Below, one piece after another: positions 1 through 8,976 of a DNA stretch of 64,000 bases; within the stretch, counting starts at the first letter, position 1; every line of letters starts with the position of its first letter. The notes beneath the pieces were generated by a model. The model was not told the origin of the DNA, ran no database searches, and saw only the letters and a program-made list of their open reading frames with translations. The translations under genes were made by a program, and so were the position numbers. Source of the stretch: Chelatococcus reniformis (GTDB lineage Bacteria > Pseudomonadota > Alphaproteobacteria > Rhizobiales > Beijerinckiaceae); NCBI RefSeq assembly GCF_014640075.1, contig NZ_BMGG01000003.1:433036-497035 (forward strand), in the 5' to 3' direction.

Positions 1-715
1 TCGGCACGCGCACCTTGCCGCCAAGGACGGCATCCTCGAGCGCCACCGGCAGCCGGGCCCGCAGCAGCTTGCCGTCGACGGTGAAGCGCTCGTGCGGCGC
101 GATGCGGATGGTGAGATGGGCATCTCCGTGCTCGCCGCCGAACGTGCTCGGCTCGCCCAGCCCTTTCAGGCGCATGACCTTTCCATCGGTCACCCCGATC
201 GGAACGGTCATTTCCACCTCGCGGCCGTTGGGGAGCACCAGCCGTCGATTGCCGCCCTGCACGGCCTCCTTCAGGGTGAGCGTGATCTCGGCCTCCACGT
301 CAGCGCCGCGTGGGGCCGCCCGCGTGCGCCGACCGGTGCGGGTGCCGCCGCCCACATCGCCGAACACGTCGCCGAAGATATCCGCAGGATCGACCCGCGC
401 GCCACGCCCGAAGTTGAACGAGAAGCCCTCGAAGCCGCCGGCGCCCGCCCCTCCGCCGGCGCCGGGCCGGAAGCCCTCGAAGCCCTGGAAGCGGGGCTTG
501 CCCTCCGCGTCGATCTCTCCGCGGTCGAACTGGCCACGCTTGCCCGCGTCGCCCACGATTTCGTACGCGGCGTTGATCTCGGCAAAGCGCTCCTTCGCCT
601 TGGGGTCCTTGTTCTGGTCCGGGTGCCAGGTCTTGGCGAGCTTGCGGAAGGCCTTCTTCACCTCGTCGCTGCTCGCTTGCCGCGAGACGCCAAGCACCTC
701 GTAGGGGTCACGCAT
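1..715 (-). CDS. DnaJ-family co-chaperone (J domain plus C-terminal substrate-binding domain), 3' end cut by window edge
   Basis: Hsp40-type co-chaperone that would stimulate the ATPase of DnaK in the cytoplasm. 238 residues are visible and the frame is open to the left edge. The N-terminus is a J domain with the catalytic HPD tripeptide at residues 31-33. A Gly/Phe-rich linker at about 75-120 follows (repeated GFEGF motifs), then a DnaJ C-terminal beta domain starting near residue 140. No CXXCXGXG zinc-finger repeats lie between linker and C-domain, so this is a type II, CbpA-like protein rather than canonical DnaJ. The ATG at 715 is preceded by AGGAG. It is divergent from pdxH, with a lipoprotein gene between. 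Seen: J domain and linker. Inferred: chaperone partner. Confidence 0.93.
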   Translation of the reverse strand, partial: MRDPYEVLGVSRQASSDEVKKAFRKLAKTWHPDQNKDPKAKERFAEINAAYEIVGDAGKRGQFDRGEIDAEGKPRFQGFEGFRPGAGGGAGAGGFEGFSFNFGRGARVDPADIFGDVFGDVGGGTRTGRRTRAAPRGADVEAEITLTLKEAVQGGNRRLVLPNGREVEMTVPIGVTDGKVMRLKGLGEPSTFGGEHGDAHLTIRIAPHERFTVDGKLLRARLPVALEDAVLGGKVRVP

Positions 716-880
716 CGTCGAAAGGCTCCTCATCCGGCCGGGGCGAGCGGTGGCCGGATGCATATGGGCGATATGTTGCGTTTCTGCAACGCTCGTTCTC
801 GCTACAAGCCGTGGATCGCCAGGAAGGAAGCCGCTCGGCGCACCGCTCCGCGGCGCGGGCAGCAGCGCCCGCGACCGGGC

Positions 881-1387
881 TCAGCTCTCGCGCGGCTTGA
901 CGGACTTGAGCACCCATTCCTCGGCAGCGACGCGGCATGCGACGCCATCGAGCGTGTCCGCGTCGCCCTGCCCGGCGAGCTCGGCGCGGAAGGCCCGGCA
1001 AACCTGGTCGGCCTTGACATAGGGGGCGCCCGCCGGCGTGAACGAGCCGGACAGGCCGGTCGCCGGGTTGTCCCAGACCGCCCGCGAGCCGTTGCCGACC
1101 GGGTCGAGGGCCACCGCGAGCGCACTCCTGGCCCGCCGCCAGTCCTCGGCCGTCTGCCGCGGCGAGAGCGGCGAGGGATCGGCGATGGGCTTGACCGAGC
1201 CGGTCGGCATGTCGTCGCTGGCGAGCGGCATGATCGGGAACGACAGGGCGCAGCCGCCGGTGATGCCCGCCAGCAGCACACAGACGAGCACCGCCGCGAC
1301 CGGCTTTGCCCCTTCGCGCGCGGCGCAGGACAACCTATATCTCTGTCGCCTCGCGACAAGCTGCACGCGTGTGGCCTCCATCTCCAT
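881..1387 (-). CDS. RT0821/Lpp0805-like surface (17 kDa antigen-type) lipoprotein
   Basis: 168-residue envelope protein. After a basic N-terminus there is a hydrophobic stretch at about 30-46 ending in a glycine pair and a cysteine (TGGC), which resembles a lipoprotein signal although the -3 residue is Thr instead of Leu. The C-terminal half contains the aromatic/Gly-rich block with [14 protein letters not shown] and a later Cys pair (VCRAF, GVACR) that matches my memory of the RT0821/Lpp0805 family found beside dnaJ and pdxH in Rhizobiales. Function of the family is unknown; outer-membrane location is inferred. It lies on the same strand as, and upstream of, the DnaJ-type gene and diverges from pdxH. 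The start is uncertain, as codon 3 is also ATG. Confidence 0.75.
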   Translation of the reverse strand: MEMEATRVQLVARRQRYRLSCAAREGAKPVAAVLVCVLLAGITGGCALSFPIMPLASDDMPTGSVKPIADPSPLSPRQTAEDWRRARSALAVALDPVGNGSRAVWDNPATGLSGSFTPAGAPYVKADQVCRAFRAELAGQGDADTLDGVACRVAAEEWVLKSVKPRES

Positions 1388-1408
1388 CCGTCGACAGGGA
1401 CATTTGCT

Positions 1409-2026
1409 GTGGATCGGTTAACGTCAGGTGACTTCACCGTTGCCGAGGACCCGTTGGCGCTGTTCGCCGCCTGGTTCGCGGAAGCCGCGGCGAGCGAGAT
1501 CAACGATGCCAACGCCATGGCGCTGGCCACGGTCGATGCCGACGGTCTGCCCAACGTGCGCATCGTACTGCTGAAGGCCCTCGATGAGCGCGGCTTCTCG
1601 TTCTTCACCAATACGGCGAGCGCCAAGGGGCGCGAGCTCGACGGCACCGGCAAGGCCGCCCTCGCCTTCCATTGGAAATCGCTCAGGCGGCAGGTCAGGG
1701 CGCGCGGCCTGATCGAGCGCGTCGGTGACGCGGAGGCCGACGCCTACTACGCCACCCGCCCGTGGGGCAGCCGCATCGGCGCCTGGGCGAGCGACCAGTC
1801 GCGGCCCCTTGATTCCCGCGAGACGCTGGTTCGCCGCGTCACAGAGATGGAGCGCCGCTATCCGGAAGCGAGCGACGTACCGCGGCCGCCGCATTGGACC
1901 GGCTACCGGCTGCTGCCGGCGGCCATCGAGTTCTGGCACGATCGGCCGTTCCGCCTGCACGACCGCGTCGTCTTCTCGCGCGCTAGCGCCGACGTCCCTT
2001 GGGCGCGTCAGCGCCTGTTCCCCTGA
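1409..2026 (+). CDS. pdxH: Pyridoxamine 5'-phosphate oxidase PdxH
   Basis: FMN-dependent oxidase converting pyridoxamine or pyridoxine 5'-phosphate to pyridoxal 5'-phosphate, the last step of vitamin B6 synthesis and salvage, in the cytoplasm. The 205-residue protein has the usual family length. It shows the N-terminal [15 protein letters not shown] strand, the FMN-contact segment around [13 protein letters not shown], the central LRRQVRARG motif and the conserved C-terminus with [13 protein letters not shown]. The start chosen is GTG at 1409, with AGGGA about 9 bases upstream; the open frame runs much further upstream, but only the segment from 1409 resembles the family. It is divergent from the RT0821-like gene. 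Confidence 0.95.
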   Translation: MDRLTSGDFTVAEDPLALFAAWFAEAAASEINDANAMALATVDADGLPNVRIVLLKALDERGFSFFTNTASAKGRELDGTGKAALAFHWKSLRRQVRARGLIERVGDAEADAYYATRPWGSRIGAWASDQSRPLDSRETLVRRVTEMERRYPEASDVPRPPHWTGYRLLPAAIEFWHDRPFRLHDRVVFSRASADVPWARQRLFP

Positions 2027-2293
2027 GCGCGGCGTGCCGGCGCAGAGGATGCCTGCGCCGCCGTGCGCATGGACGCTGCCTCGCGCGTGGCGTAGGGTCC
2101 ACCCGTCGTGGACATGACGTCTCCCACCCGCACGGCGTCGGCGTCGGCATCGGCGCTCAGGATCTTCAGATCCACTAAACCACGCTGGAATCCCGGGGTT
2201 GCCAGCGTGGACCGAGAATCGGACATTCGCTCCAGCCCTGCCACGAGGTGACGCGACTCTTGAAGTCACGCGAACTCAGGATTCGCCACGCAA
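2027..2293. other. Intergenic stretch after pdxH with a 9-bp-stem hairpin
   Basis: Together with the adjacent repeat this makes a 400-base gap before the next gene. Its only clear structure is a perfect 9-bp inverted repeat, CCACGCTGG at 2180-2188 and CCAGCGTGG at 2202-2210, with a 13-base loop. There is no T-tract, so calling it a terminator of pdxH would be a guess. A possible 72-codon frame on the - strand (2226 down to 2008) overlaps the pdxH stop and resembles nothing I know. Confidence 0.5.
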
Positions 2294-2403
2294 GAGCATT
2301 TTCGTGCAATTGGATCATCCAGTTGCACAGAAATGCTCCAGGTCTTTTGAATCTAGAGCGCTGTTTAGCGCTTGGGTGATTCCACCCAATCGCGAAGCGC
2401 TCT
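2294..2403. repeat. Modular palindromic repeat, copy R1 (two hairpins)
   Basis: Two back-to-back imperfect palindromes. The first runs from GAGCATTTTCG to AGAAATGCTC around a TTGGATCATCCA-type centre; the second runs from AGAGCGCT to AGCGCTCT around GGGTGATTCCACCC. The same GAGC...GCTC borders and centres occur at copies R4, R5 and R6 elsewhere in the window. It ends only 23 bases before the start of the SDR gene, so it lies in that gene's 5' leader. Confidence 0.85.
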
Positions 2404-2426
2404 CGCCGTTCGAGGGTTTTCGATCC

Positions 2427-3179
2427 GTGTCGACCTCATCCAACTCCCCCCGTCGCGTCCTGCTGCTGACCGGCGCCAGCCGTGGCATCGGCCACGCGAC
2501 GGTCAAGCGGTTCTCGGCGGCGGGCTTTCGCGTCATCACCTGCTCGCGCCACGCCTTCCCGGAGGAATGCCCGTGGGACATGGGCCCGGAGGATCATATC
2601 CAGGTCGACCTCAGCGATCCGGAGAGCACCACCGCCGCCATCGACGAGATCAAGCAGCGCCTGGCTTCGGAAGGTGGCCTCAACGCGCTCGTCAACAACG
2701 CCGGCATCTCGCCCAAGGGCACCGGCGGCGCACGGCTCAACACCATCAACACCCCGCTCGCCGACTGGCAGCACGTGTTCCAGGTGAACTTCTTCGCCCC
2801 GATCATGCTGGCGCGCGGGCTCCTCGACGAGTTGGTCCGCGTCAAGGGCTCGGTCGTCAACGTCAGTTCGATTGCCGGCTCCCGCGTGCACCCATTCGCC
2901 GGCGCCGCCTACGCCACCTCCAAGGCGGCACTGGCCTCGCTCACCCGCGAGATGGCAGCGGACTTCGGGCCGCTGGGGGTGCGTGTCAACGCCATCTCCC
3001 CCGGCGAGATCGACACCTCCATCCTCTCGCCGGGTACGGAGAAGCTGGTCGACCAGATCCCGCTTCGCCGGCTCGGCCAGCCCGACGAAGTCGCCAAGGC
3101 GATCTATTTCCTCTGCACCGAGGCGAGCTCCTACGTGAACGGCGCCGAAATCCACATCAACGGCGGCCAGCACGTGTGA
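2427..3179 (+). CDS. Short-chain dehydrogenase/reductase (SDR) family oxidoreductase
   Basis: 250-residue classical SDR, NAD(P)-dependent and cytoplasmic; the substrate is unknown. Seen: TGASRGIG at residues 15-22 (dinucleotide binding), NNAG, the catalytic Ser in VVNVSSIAGS, the YATSK catalytic Tyr/Lys pair and the C-terminal GGQHV end typical of FabG-like reductases. Start is GTG at 2427, the first start codon after the R1 repeat that leaves a normal SDR N-terminus. Its stop overlaps the Nudix start (TGATG), so the two are translationally coupled. The DLSDPEST and 'SPKGTGG' loops differ from FabG, so it is unlikely to be the fatty-acid 3-oxoacyl reductase. Confidence 0.92.
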   Translation: MSTSSNSPRRVLLLTGASRGIGHATVKRFSAAGFRVITCSRHAFPEECPWDMGPEDHIQVDLSDPESTTAAIDEIKQRLASEGGLNALVNNAGISPKGTGGARLNTINTPLADWQHVFQVNFFAPIMLARGLLDELVRVKGSVVNVSSIAGSRVHPFAGAAYATSKAALASLTREMAADFGPLGVRVNAISPGEIDTSILSPGTEKLVDQIPLRRLGQPDEVAKAIYFLCTEASSYVNGAEIHINGGQHV

Positions 3180-3667
3180 TGACGGCGGCCGCGCAACCTG
3201 CGGCGCCGGGCGCCACGGCTGCCGGCGACGACGACCGGCTCTTTCCCATGCGGCCGATCCTGGCGGCGAGCTGCGCCGTGGTGCGCGATGGCCGTGTCCT
3301 GATTGCCCGGCGCGGCCGCCCGCCCATGGCGCAGGTGTGGAGCCTGCCCGGCGGGCTGGTCGAGGTGGGCGAGCACCTGGCCGAAGCGGCACTGCGCGAG
3401 CTCATGGAGGAAGTCGGTGTCGGTGCCGAGATCGGCGGCGTCGCGGGCCACGTCGAGCACATCGAGTGGGACACGACCAGCCCGGGCCGCCGGGTGCGGC
3501 GGCACTTCGTCATCGTCGCCTTCGCCGCCCGCTGGCGCGACGGCGAGCCCGCCGTCAGCGCCGAAGCCGCCGAGGTGGCCTGGGCCACGCCGGCTGAGAT
3601 CGCGGCGCTTCCCACCACCGATCGCCTGCCCGAGATCGCCGCCCGCGCAGTGGAGCTGATGCCGTGA
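3179..3667 (+). CDS. Nudix hydrolase
   Basis: 162-residue Nudix enzyme, expected to hydrolyse a nucleoside diphosphate linked to some other moiety, with a divalent metal. The Nudix box is intact (GGLVEVGEHLAEAALRELME followed by EVGV, fitting GX5EX7REUXEEXGU). Substrate cannot be told; the small size and N-terminal RPILAASCAVVRDGRVL segment resemble ADP-ribose/MutT-like members from alphaproteobacteria. Start ATG overlaps the SDR stop and its own stop overlaps the next GTG start, so SDR, Nudix and the TIGR02301 gene form one tightly packed transcription unit. Confidence 0.92.
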   Translation: MTAAAQPAAPGATAAGDDDRLFPMRPILAASCAVVRDGRVLIARRGRPPMAQVWSLPGGLVEVGEHLAEAALRELMEEVGVGAEIGGVAGHVEHIEWDTTSPGRRVRRHFVIVAFAARWRDGEPAVSAEAAEVAWATPAEIAALPTTDRLPEIAARAVELMP

Positions 3668-4143
3668 TCCGGGCGCTACTGGCAGCGGTGCTGATGCTCA
3701 CGCTGCCCGCTATGGCGTTCGCGCAGCAGCGGCCCGGCCAGTCCGGCCCGCGGGCCACCCGCGCCGAGCCCAAGGCAGCGGCCACCAAGCCTGCCGAAAC
3801 CAAGCCCGCCGAAGCCAAGCCAGCGGACCCCAACGCGACACATGCCCCCTACGACCGCGATCTGGCCCGCCTCGCCGAGGTGATGGGGTCGCTGGCCTTC
3901 CTGCGCACCCTGTGCAAGGCGCCGGATGCGGCCGAGTGGCGCACCCGTATGAAGAATCTCGTGGACGTGGAGGCGCAGACCGAGGAGCGCAGGGACCGGC
4001 TCGCCGGTGCCTTCAACAAGGGCTTTCAAGGCTTCGCCCTCACCTATCGCCAGTGCACGCCCTCAGCCGGTAGGGCGATCGACCGCTACCTGGCGGAGGG
4101 CCAGGCGCTGCAGCGCTCGCTGGCCTCGCGCTACGGCGGCTGA
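3664..4143 (+). CDS. TIGR02301 family secreted protein
   Basis: 159-residue protein with a clear Sec signal peptide (hydrophobic residues 2-20, AMAFAQ cleavage region). A low-complexity linker follows, made of repeats of Lys-Pro-Ala-Glu, at about 35-55. The conserved domain from about 60 onward contains PYDRDLARLAEVMGSLAFLR and TYRQCTPSA. This matches the alphaproteobacterial family TIGR02301, whose function is unknown; a periplasmic location is inferred from the signal. The GTG start overlaps the Nudix stop by four bases. The Lys/Pro/Ala/Glu linker might let the domain reach through peptidoglycan, but that is speculation. Confidence 0.85.
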   Translation: MIRALLAAVLMLTLPAMAFAQQRPGQSGPRATRAEPKAAATKPAETKPAEAKPADPNATHAPYDRDLARLAEVMGSLAFLRTLCKAPDAAEWRTRMKNLVDVEAQTEERRDRLAGAFNKGFQGFALTYRQCTPSAGRAIDRYLAEGQALQRSLASRYGG

Positions 4144-4278
4144 AGCTCAGGGCGCGGCCGGCCGCGTTTGCCAAGCGTCGGCGCCTGGATTAACTCTTCG
4201 GCAAGAACCGCATAGCGCCCTTCGGTGCAGGCGTTATTCTAAGGGGGCGATCCAGTATCGTCGGGCCAGGCGCGGACC

Positions 4279-4533
4279 ATGAACGACAACCAGCTTTCCT
4301 ACGACCTGATCGAATCGACCGACGAGAAGCGAGCGGCGCTGACGTATCTATCCGAAGCTTTCGCCGAGGCACAGCTCGATGGGCTGGACGGCGATTGCGT
4401 GGCCCATGCGGCGCTGTTCACCGCGTTCCGCGAACTCGTCTATGCCTATGGCGAGGAGGCCGTCGCCCGCTTTGCCGAGACGCTGCCCGAGCGCCTGCGC
4501 GGCGGCGGCTTCTCCACCGGGCCCCGGCACTGA
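4279..4533 (+). CDS. Small conserved hypothetical protein (84 aa)
   Basis: 84-residue acidic, soluble protein with no signal peptide or membrane segment. It looks all-helical (DEKRAALTYLSEAFAEAQLDG, then a second helix pair ending RFAETLPERLRGG). The ATG at 4279 follows a plausible GGCGCGGACC leader with no strong ribosome-binding site. I do not recognise a named family, though small helical proteins of this kind are common in Rhizobiales. It is co-oriented with the neighbouring secreted-protein genes. Coding is supported by composition and a clean start and stop. Confidence 0.7.
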   Translation: MNDNQLSYDLIESTDEKRAALTYLSEAFAEAQLDGLDGDCVAHAALFTAFRELVYAYGEEAVARFAETLPERLRGGGFSTGPRH

Positions 4534-4601
4534 TCGGGCCACGACGGCCGCTCAAGGCAGGATTGGCCCACCGCATCCAGTCGCCCGCTGATCGCCGCGC
4601 C

Positions 4602-5285
4602 ATGCCGCAGCTGCGCGGCCCGGCATGGCAGATCGTGCCATCGGCCATCGCGCTGGCCATGCTCCTGACAGCTGCCGGCTCCGGGGCAGCATGGGCCCAG
4701 ACGCCCCCCGGCGGGGCTGTCCCGTCCAAGGCGAACCCGCCTGCCCCGTCCAAGGGCACACGGCCCATGGAACGTCGCCCAGCCGCCGACGCGACCGCGA
4801 CGCCCCAGCCCAGGCGGACGCTGCCCGAGATCGAGACCGATCCGTCCAAGCTCCCGCCGCTGGTCGCGCGCATGCGCGCCGCGATCATCGAGGCGGCACA
4901 GACCGGCGATGTGGAAAAGCTGCGGCTGGCTCTGGAACGCAACGAGATGCCGCCACTGCTGAGCAAGGGCCAGACGGGCGATCCGATCGCCGGGCTCAAG
5001 GCGCGCTCCGGCGACGGCGACGGCCGCGAGACCCTGGGCATCCTGCTCGACGTGATCGAGGGGCCCTATGTGCATCTGAAGCCCGGGACGGCCGAGGAGA
5101 TGTATGTCTGGCCGTGGTTTGCAGCGTATCCGCCGACAGAACTCGACGCCGGGCAGCGCGTCGAGGTCTATCGGATCCTGCGTGCCGCCGAGTTCAAGGC
5201 TTCGCTCGCCACGGGCCGCTACAGCTCATGGCGCCTCGGTATCGGTCCGGACGGCACCTGGCACTACTTCCTAGCCGGCGAGTAA
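4602..5285 (+). CDS. Conserved hypothetical secreted/periplasmic protein
   Basis: 227-residue exported protein. Residues 10-33 form a signal peptide (IALAMLLTAAGSGAAWAQ, AWA-Q cleavage). A Pro/Ala-rich linker follows at 34-80, then a folded domain from about 85, beginning LPPLVARMRAAIIEAAQTGD and ending with a WRLGIGPDGTWHYFLAGE C-terminus. The VYRILRAAEFKASLATGRYSSWRLGIG block looks like a conserved Rhizobiales periplasmic family of unknown function. No catalytic motif is evident. Start ATG 4602 was chosen because it gives the signal peptide at the N-terminus. It sits 68 bases after the small helical protein gene. Confidence 0.8.
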   Translation: MPQLRGPAWQIVPSAIALAMLLTAAGSGAAWAQTPPGGAVPSKANPPAPSKGTRPMERRPAADATATPQPRRTLPEIETDPSKLPPLVARMRAAIIEAAQTGDVEKLRLALERNEMPPLLSKGQTGDPIAGLKARSGDGDGRETLGILLDVIEGPYVHLKPGTAEEMYVWPWFAAYPPTELDAGQRVEVYRILRAAEFKASLATGRYSSWRLGIGPDGTWHYFLAGE

Positions 5286-5294
5286 CCGCCGGCA

Positions 5295-5528
5295 TCAGTC
5301 GTGGGCGCCGCGGCCCGCCACCCGATCCTCGTCCGCCTGCTCGTCCTGGGCGTAGCCGGCGCCGCACGGGGCCGCCGGCCGCACCACGGCGCTCTTGGCC
5401 GACGCCGTGAGGGCACCGACCACGGCCGGAATGCCGATGGCGCGGAAGGTCAGGCCGGAGCGGTCGCGGCGACGAGGAGCGGCGTCGGGCGCAATCCCCG
5501 TTGTCCAGGTCGTCGTGGGGGTCGTCAT
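5295..5528 (-). CDS. Possible small hypothetical protein (77 aa)
   Basis: 77-residue candidate on the - strand, convergent with the secreted-protein gene and only 9 bases from its end. The start ATG at 5528 has AAGGA ten bases upstream. A TTATAA box (5584-5589) with TTGAAC 19 bases further upstream could be its promoter. The protein begins with a Thr/Trp-rich stretch, then an Arg-rich segment and a short hydrophobic patch (FRAIGIPAVVGAL). No family recognised; it could be spurious. Confidence 0.45.
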   Translation of the reverse strand: MTTPTTTWTTGIAPDAAPRRRDRSGLTFRAIGIPAVVGALTASAKSAVVRPAAPCGAGYAQDEQADEDRVAGRGAHD

Positions 5529-6025
5529 GGCGAATACATTCCTTCTCTGTCGCCTCACGCGCCGGGAACCGCCCGGAGCGGCCTTATAACGTGGCGTTGA
5601 AACCGGTCGTTCAAAAGGCCTGATTGAGTAAATTTAGAGGCGAGTTGATCTCAGCGACCGCATGACGGCCGCGACGGATAACAAAAGATTAACGGATGTT
5701 TCAGGAAACCTCGTGCAAGGTCGATAAATACTGCAATGCAACGTGTGGCTTCGGCGACCTCCCTCGCGCTGAGCGCTCCGGATCGAGCATTCCGCCGCCG
5801 TTGTGCCGACACTCGGGCGATTGACACCGCTCACTCTCTTAACCTGGCTGAAGCGGGAACGCGCCGGCGTGCGCTGCGGCACATGGGAGGGCTTCCCGAC
5901 CGCCGACGCGCTCCCACGCCGACGCCGCGGCCCTCACATCGAGGGCTTGCGCCGTCCGGATGTTCCCCTTCGCGTCGTAGGCTAAGCCGGCATGCGCCGG
6001 GCGCGACACCCGCCCTGAACGGCGC
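5529..6025. other. Intergenic region with relatively AT-rich patch
   Basis: About 500 bases between the small - strand frame and the end of kup. 5590-5735 is noticeably AT-richer than its surroundings. I see a promoter-like TTATAA at 5584-5589 reading leftward, but no tRNA cloverleaf, riboswitch or convincing coding frame. Frames through 5736-6212 have poor composition for this genome and no ribosome-binding site. Confidence 0.5.
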
Positions 6026-7954
6026 TCAGATGGTGACCTGCGTGCCCACCTCGACCACGCGCCCGGTCGGGATCTGGAAGAAGTCCGTGGCGTCGCTGGC
6101 ATTGCGAGCCAGCAGCAGGAAGATCTGCGTCTGCCACCGCGGCATCTTCGTGGTGGCGCCAGCCTTGAGCGACCGGCGCGAGACGAAGAACGACGTCGCC
6201 ATGATGTCGTAGCGCCATCCGATGCTGCGAGCGATGGCAAGGCCCCGGGGCACATTCGGGGTTTCGGCATAGCCGAAGGCCATGCTGACACGGCTGAAGC
6301 CGTCCCTGATCGGTTCGATGAGCACACGCTCCGCGTCCGGCACCCAGGGGCGGTCGTCCGTGGTCACCGTCAGGATGACGTTCTTCTCGTGCATCACCTT
6401 GTTGTGCTTGAGGTTGTGCAGCAGCGCCGTCGGCGCAAAGGCCGGGTCGCTGGTGAGGAAGACCGCCGTGCCGCGGACCCGGTGCGGGCTGCTCTTGGCC
6501 AGCACGTCGAGCAGCTCGGCGATCGGCATCTCCGTGCGGCGCGTCTTCTGCAGCACCATGCGCGTGCCGCGCCGCCAGCTGATCATCAGCAGCATGATGG
6601 CGCCGCCCAGCATGATCGGGAACAGGCCCCCGTCGAGCACCTTGAGGAGATTGGCCAACAGGAAGATGGTCTCGATGGCGAGGAACGGCGCCATGACGAG
6701 CGCCGCCGCCCACACGGGCCAGCGCCAGATCTTCCAGATCACGACGAACGCCATGAGGGCCGTCACCACCATGGTGCCGGAGACGGCGATGCCGTAGGCG
6801 GATGCCAGCGCACTCGACGACCGGTACATGACCACGGCGACGATGACGCCGATCAGCAGCAGGACGTTGATGCGCGGCACGTAGATCTGGCCGGCATGCG
6901 CCTCGGACGTGTAGCGAATCTCGAGCCGCGGCAGCAAACCGAGCTGGATGGCCTGGCGGCTGAGGGAAAAGGCGCCGGTAATCACCGCCTGGCTGGCGAT
7001 GACGGTCGCCGCCGTCGCCAGCGCCACGACGGGCGCCAGTGCCCAGGCCGGATAGAGAAGGAAGAACGGATTCTCGAGACGGTCCGGCTGGGCCAGGACG
7101 AGCGCACCCTGGCCGAGGTAGTTGAGCACCAGCGCCGGCAGCGCCATCACGAGCCAGGTGAGCTGGATCGGCCGGCGGCCGAAATGGCCGAGGTCGGCGT
7201 ACAGGGCCTCCGCTCCGGTGACCGCCAGAAACACGGCGCCGAGCGTCAGCAGGCCGATGTACCCGTTGCCGAGCAGGAACGAGACCGCGTGGCGCGGGTC
7301 GAAGGCAGCGAATACGCCGGGCTCGTCCGCGATGTGGATGAGCCCGCCGAGCGCGAGCACCGCGAACCAAAGCAGCATGACCGGGCCGAAGAACGCGGCG
7401 ACGCGTGCCGTGCCCCGGCTCTGCACCAGGAACAGCCCGACGAGGATGACGATGGTGATCTGCAGCACGTAGGGGTCCAGCACCGGGGTCACCAGCTTCA
7501 GCCCCTCGACCGCCGACAGCACCGAGATCGCCGGCGTGATGATGGCGTCGCCGTAGAACAGGGCGGCGCCGAGCATGCCGAGCGTCGCCACAACCTGTCC
7601 GCGCCGCCCCCGCAGCGCGCGCTGCGCCAGGGCCATGAGCGAGAGCGTGCCGCCCTCGCCGTTGTTGTCGGCCCGCAGCAGGAGGATGACGTACTTGACA
7701 GTGACGACGAGGATCAGCGCCCACAGAATGAGCGACAGCACGCCGAGCACCGCCTCTGCCGTGGGCGCCCCGCCGCTGCGCGCGGCGGTCACAGCCTCTC
7801 GGAAGGCGTAGAGCGGACTCGTTCCGATATCACCGTAGACGACGCCGGCGCTGCCGACGACGAGCGTCCAAAAGCCGGGTCTGGCGACGTGGGTGGACGG
7901 GTCTCCGTCCCCCGCCGGCTGAGGGTCCGCCGCTAGGGCGGTGTCCGCTGGCAT
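6026..7954 (-). CDS. kup: Potassium uptake transporter Kup/TrkD
   Basis: 642-residue inner-membrane K+ (probably K+/H+ symport) transporter of the KUP/HAK/KT family. Seen: the family signature [18 protein letters not shown] near the N-terminus. About twelve hydrophobic segments follow through residue 450, then a hydrophilic C-terminal cytoplasmic domain with [13 protein letters not shown]-like strand (here [18 protein letters not shown]) and a final [14 protein letters not shown], as in Kup. Length is normal. Start ATG 7954 has AAGAAGG upstream, better than the ATG 60 bases earlier. It is divergent from fabI across a 191-base gap. Confidence 0.95.
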   Translation of the reverse strand: MPADTALAADPQPAGDGDPSTHVARPGFWTLVVGSAGVVYGDIGTSPLYAFREAVTAARSGGAPTAEAVLGVLSLILWALILVVTVKYVILLLRADNNGEGGTLSLMALAQRALRGRRGQVVATLGMLGAALFYGDAIITPAISVLSAVEGLKLVTPVLDPYVLQITIVILVGLFLVQSRGTARVAAFFGPVMLLWFAVLALGGLIHIADEPGVFAAFDPRHAVSFLLGNGYIGLLTLGAVFLAVTGAEALYADLGHFGRRPIQLTWLVMALPALVLNYLGQGALVLAQPDRLENPFFLLYPAWALAPVVALATAATVIASQAVITGAFSLSRQAIQLGLLPRLEIRYTSEAHAGQIYVPRINVLLLIGVIVAVVMYRSSSALASAYGIAVSGTMVVTALMAFVVIWKIWRWPVWAAALVMAPFLAIETIFLLANLLKVLDGGLFPIMLGGAIMLLMISWRRGTRMVLQKTRRTEMPIAELLDVLAKSSPHRVRGTAVFLTSDPAFAPTALLHNLKHNKVMHEKNVILTVTTDDRPWVPDAERVLIEPIRDGFSRVSMAFGYAETPNVPRGLAIARSIGWRYDIMATSFFVSRRSLKAGATTKMPRWQTQIFLLLARNASDATDFFQIPTGRVVEVGTQVTI

Positions 7955-8145
7955 GCTGACCTTCTTGCGCTGGCCGAAGGCGCCGGACGTATATAACGGG
8001 GCGCGGGAGCGCAAGCGCGAACACGGTTGCCGGGCCCCGGCATGGTGGCGATGCGGGCTTCCGTCCCCCCATCGGCTCGGCTAATGATGCCCCCATCCGC
8101 AGCGTCGGCTGTTCGTTCCGACGATCACAAGGCCCCGATCATACC

Positions 8146-8976
8146 ATGGCAGAGAGCGTCGCGCAGAAATCCTCACTCATGGCCGGCAAGCGCGGCCTCG
8201 TCATGGGAGTGGCCAACAACCGTTCGATCGCCTGGGGCATCGCCAAGGCAGCGCGCCAGCACGGGGCGGACGTGGCCCTGACCTACCAGGGTGACGCGCT
8301 GAAGAAGCGGGTCGAGCCGTTGGCGGCGGAGCTCGGCGCGAGCGTTGTCGGCCACTGCGACGTCACCGACGGGCCGAGCATCGACGCCGTCTTTGCCGAG
8401 GTGGAGCGGCTGTGGGGCGGTCTCGATTTTCTGGTGCACGCCATCGCCTTTTCGGACAAGGACCAGCTCACCGGACGCTACCTGGAGACGACCGAACAGA
8501 ACTTCTCGCGCAGCATGCTGATCTCCTGCTACTCGCTCACTGCGGTGACCCAGCGGGCGGAGCGGCTGATGCGGGGCGGTGGCTCGATCCTGACGCTGAC
8601 CTACTACGGCGCCGAGAAATGGATGCCCCACTACAATGTCATGGGCGTCGCCAAGGCCGCCCTCGAGGCGAGCGTGCGCTATCTCGCCGCCGACCTGGGG
8701 CCGCAGAACATCCGCGTCAACGCCATCTCGGCCGGCCCGGTGAAGACGCTGGCCGCGTCCGGCATCGGCGACTTCCGCTACATCCTTAAGTGGAACGAGT
8801 ATAATTCGCCGCTGCGGCGATCGGTGACGGTCGAAGAGGTCGGCGAGGCGGCAACCTATCTGCTGTCCGATATGTCGCGCGGCGTCACCGGCGAGGTGCA
8901 CCACGTGGACGCCGGCTACCACGTCGTCGGCATGAAGAACCCGGACGCGCCCGACATCGTGCTCGGCAAGGAGTGA
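8146..8976 (+). CDS. fabI: Enoyl-[acyl-carrier-protein] reductase (NADH) FabI
   Basis: 276-residue FabI, which reduces trans-2-enoyl-ACP in each fatty-acid elongation cycle in the cytoplasm. Seen: the FabI-type cofactor motif GVANNRSIAWGIA at about 21-33, the substrate segment HAIAFSDKDQLTGRYLET, the active-site TYYGAEKWMPHYNVMGVAK carrying the Tyr-(X)6-Lys pair, and SAGPVKTLAASGI. Length and C-terminus are normal. It is followed with a four-base overlap by a histidine phosphatase gene, the usual arrangement beside aroC in Rhizobiales, although aroC here is 8.5 kb further on. Confidence 0.96.
   Translation: MAESVAQKSSLMAGKRGLVMGVANNRSIAWGIAKAARQHGADVALTYQGDALKKRVEPLAAELGASVVGHCDVTDGPSIDAVFAEVERLWGGLDFLVHAIAFSDKDQLTGRYLETTEQNFSRSMLISCYSLTAVTQRAERLMRGGGSILTLTYYGAEKWMPHYNVMGVAKAALEASVRYLAADLGPQNIRVNAISAGPVKTLAASGIGDFRYILKWNEYNSPLRRSVTVEEVGEAATYLLSDMSRGVTGEVHHVDAGYHVVGMKNPDAPDIVLGKE

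Noticed and set aside
2008-2226. 72-codon frame on the - strand overlapping the pdxH stop, with GGAG before its ATG
   Set aside because: No similarity known to me, low-complexity Ala/Asp/Ser-rich sequence, overlaps the R1 side of an intergenic gap; not enough for a gene call.
5821-5826. TTGACA as a + strand promoter
   Set aside because: No -10 box at a normal spacing and no gene downstream on that strand.
5736-6212. Long + strand frame opposite the 3' end of kup
   Set aside because: Its 3' half is the antisense of kup and its 5' half has poor composition; no start signal.
6389-7936. 515-codon frame opposite kup
   Set aside because: His/Arg/Gln-rich mirror frame of a real gene, a common artefact in GC-rich DNA.
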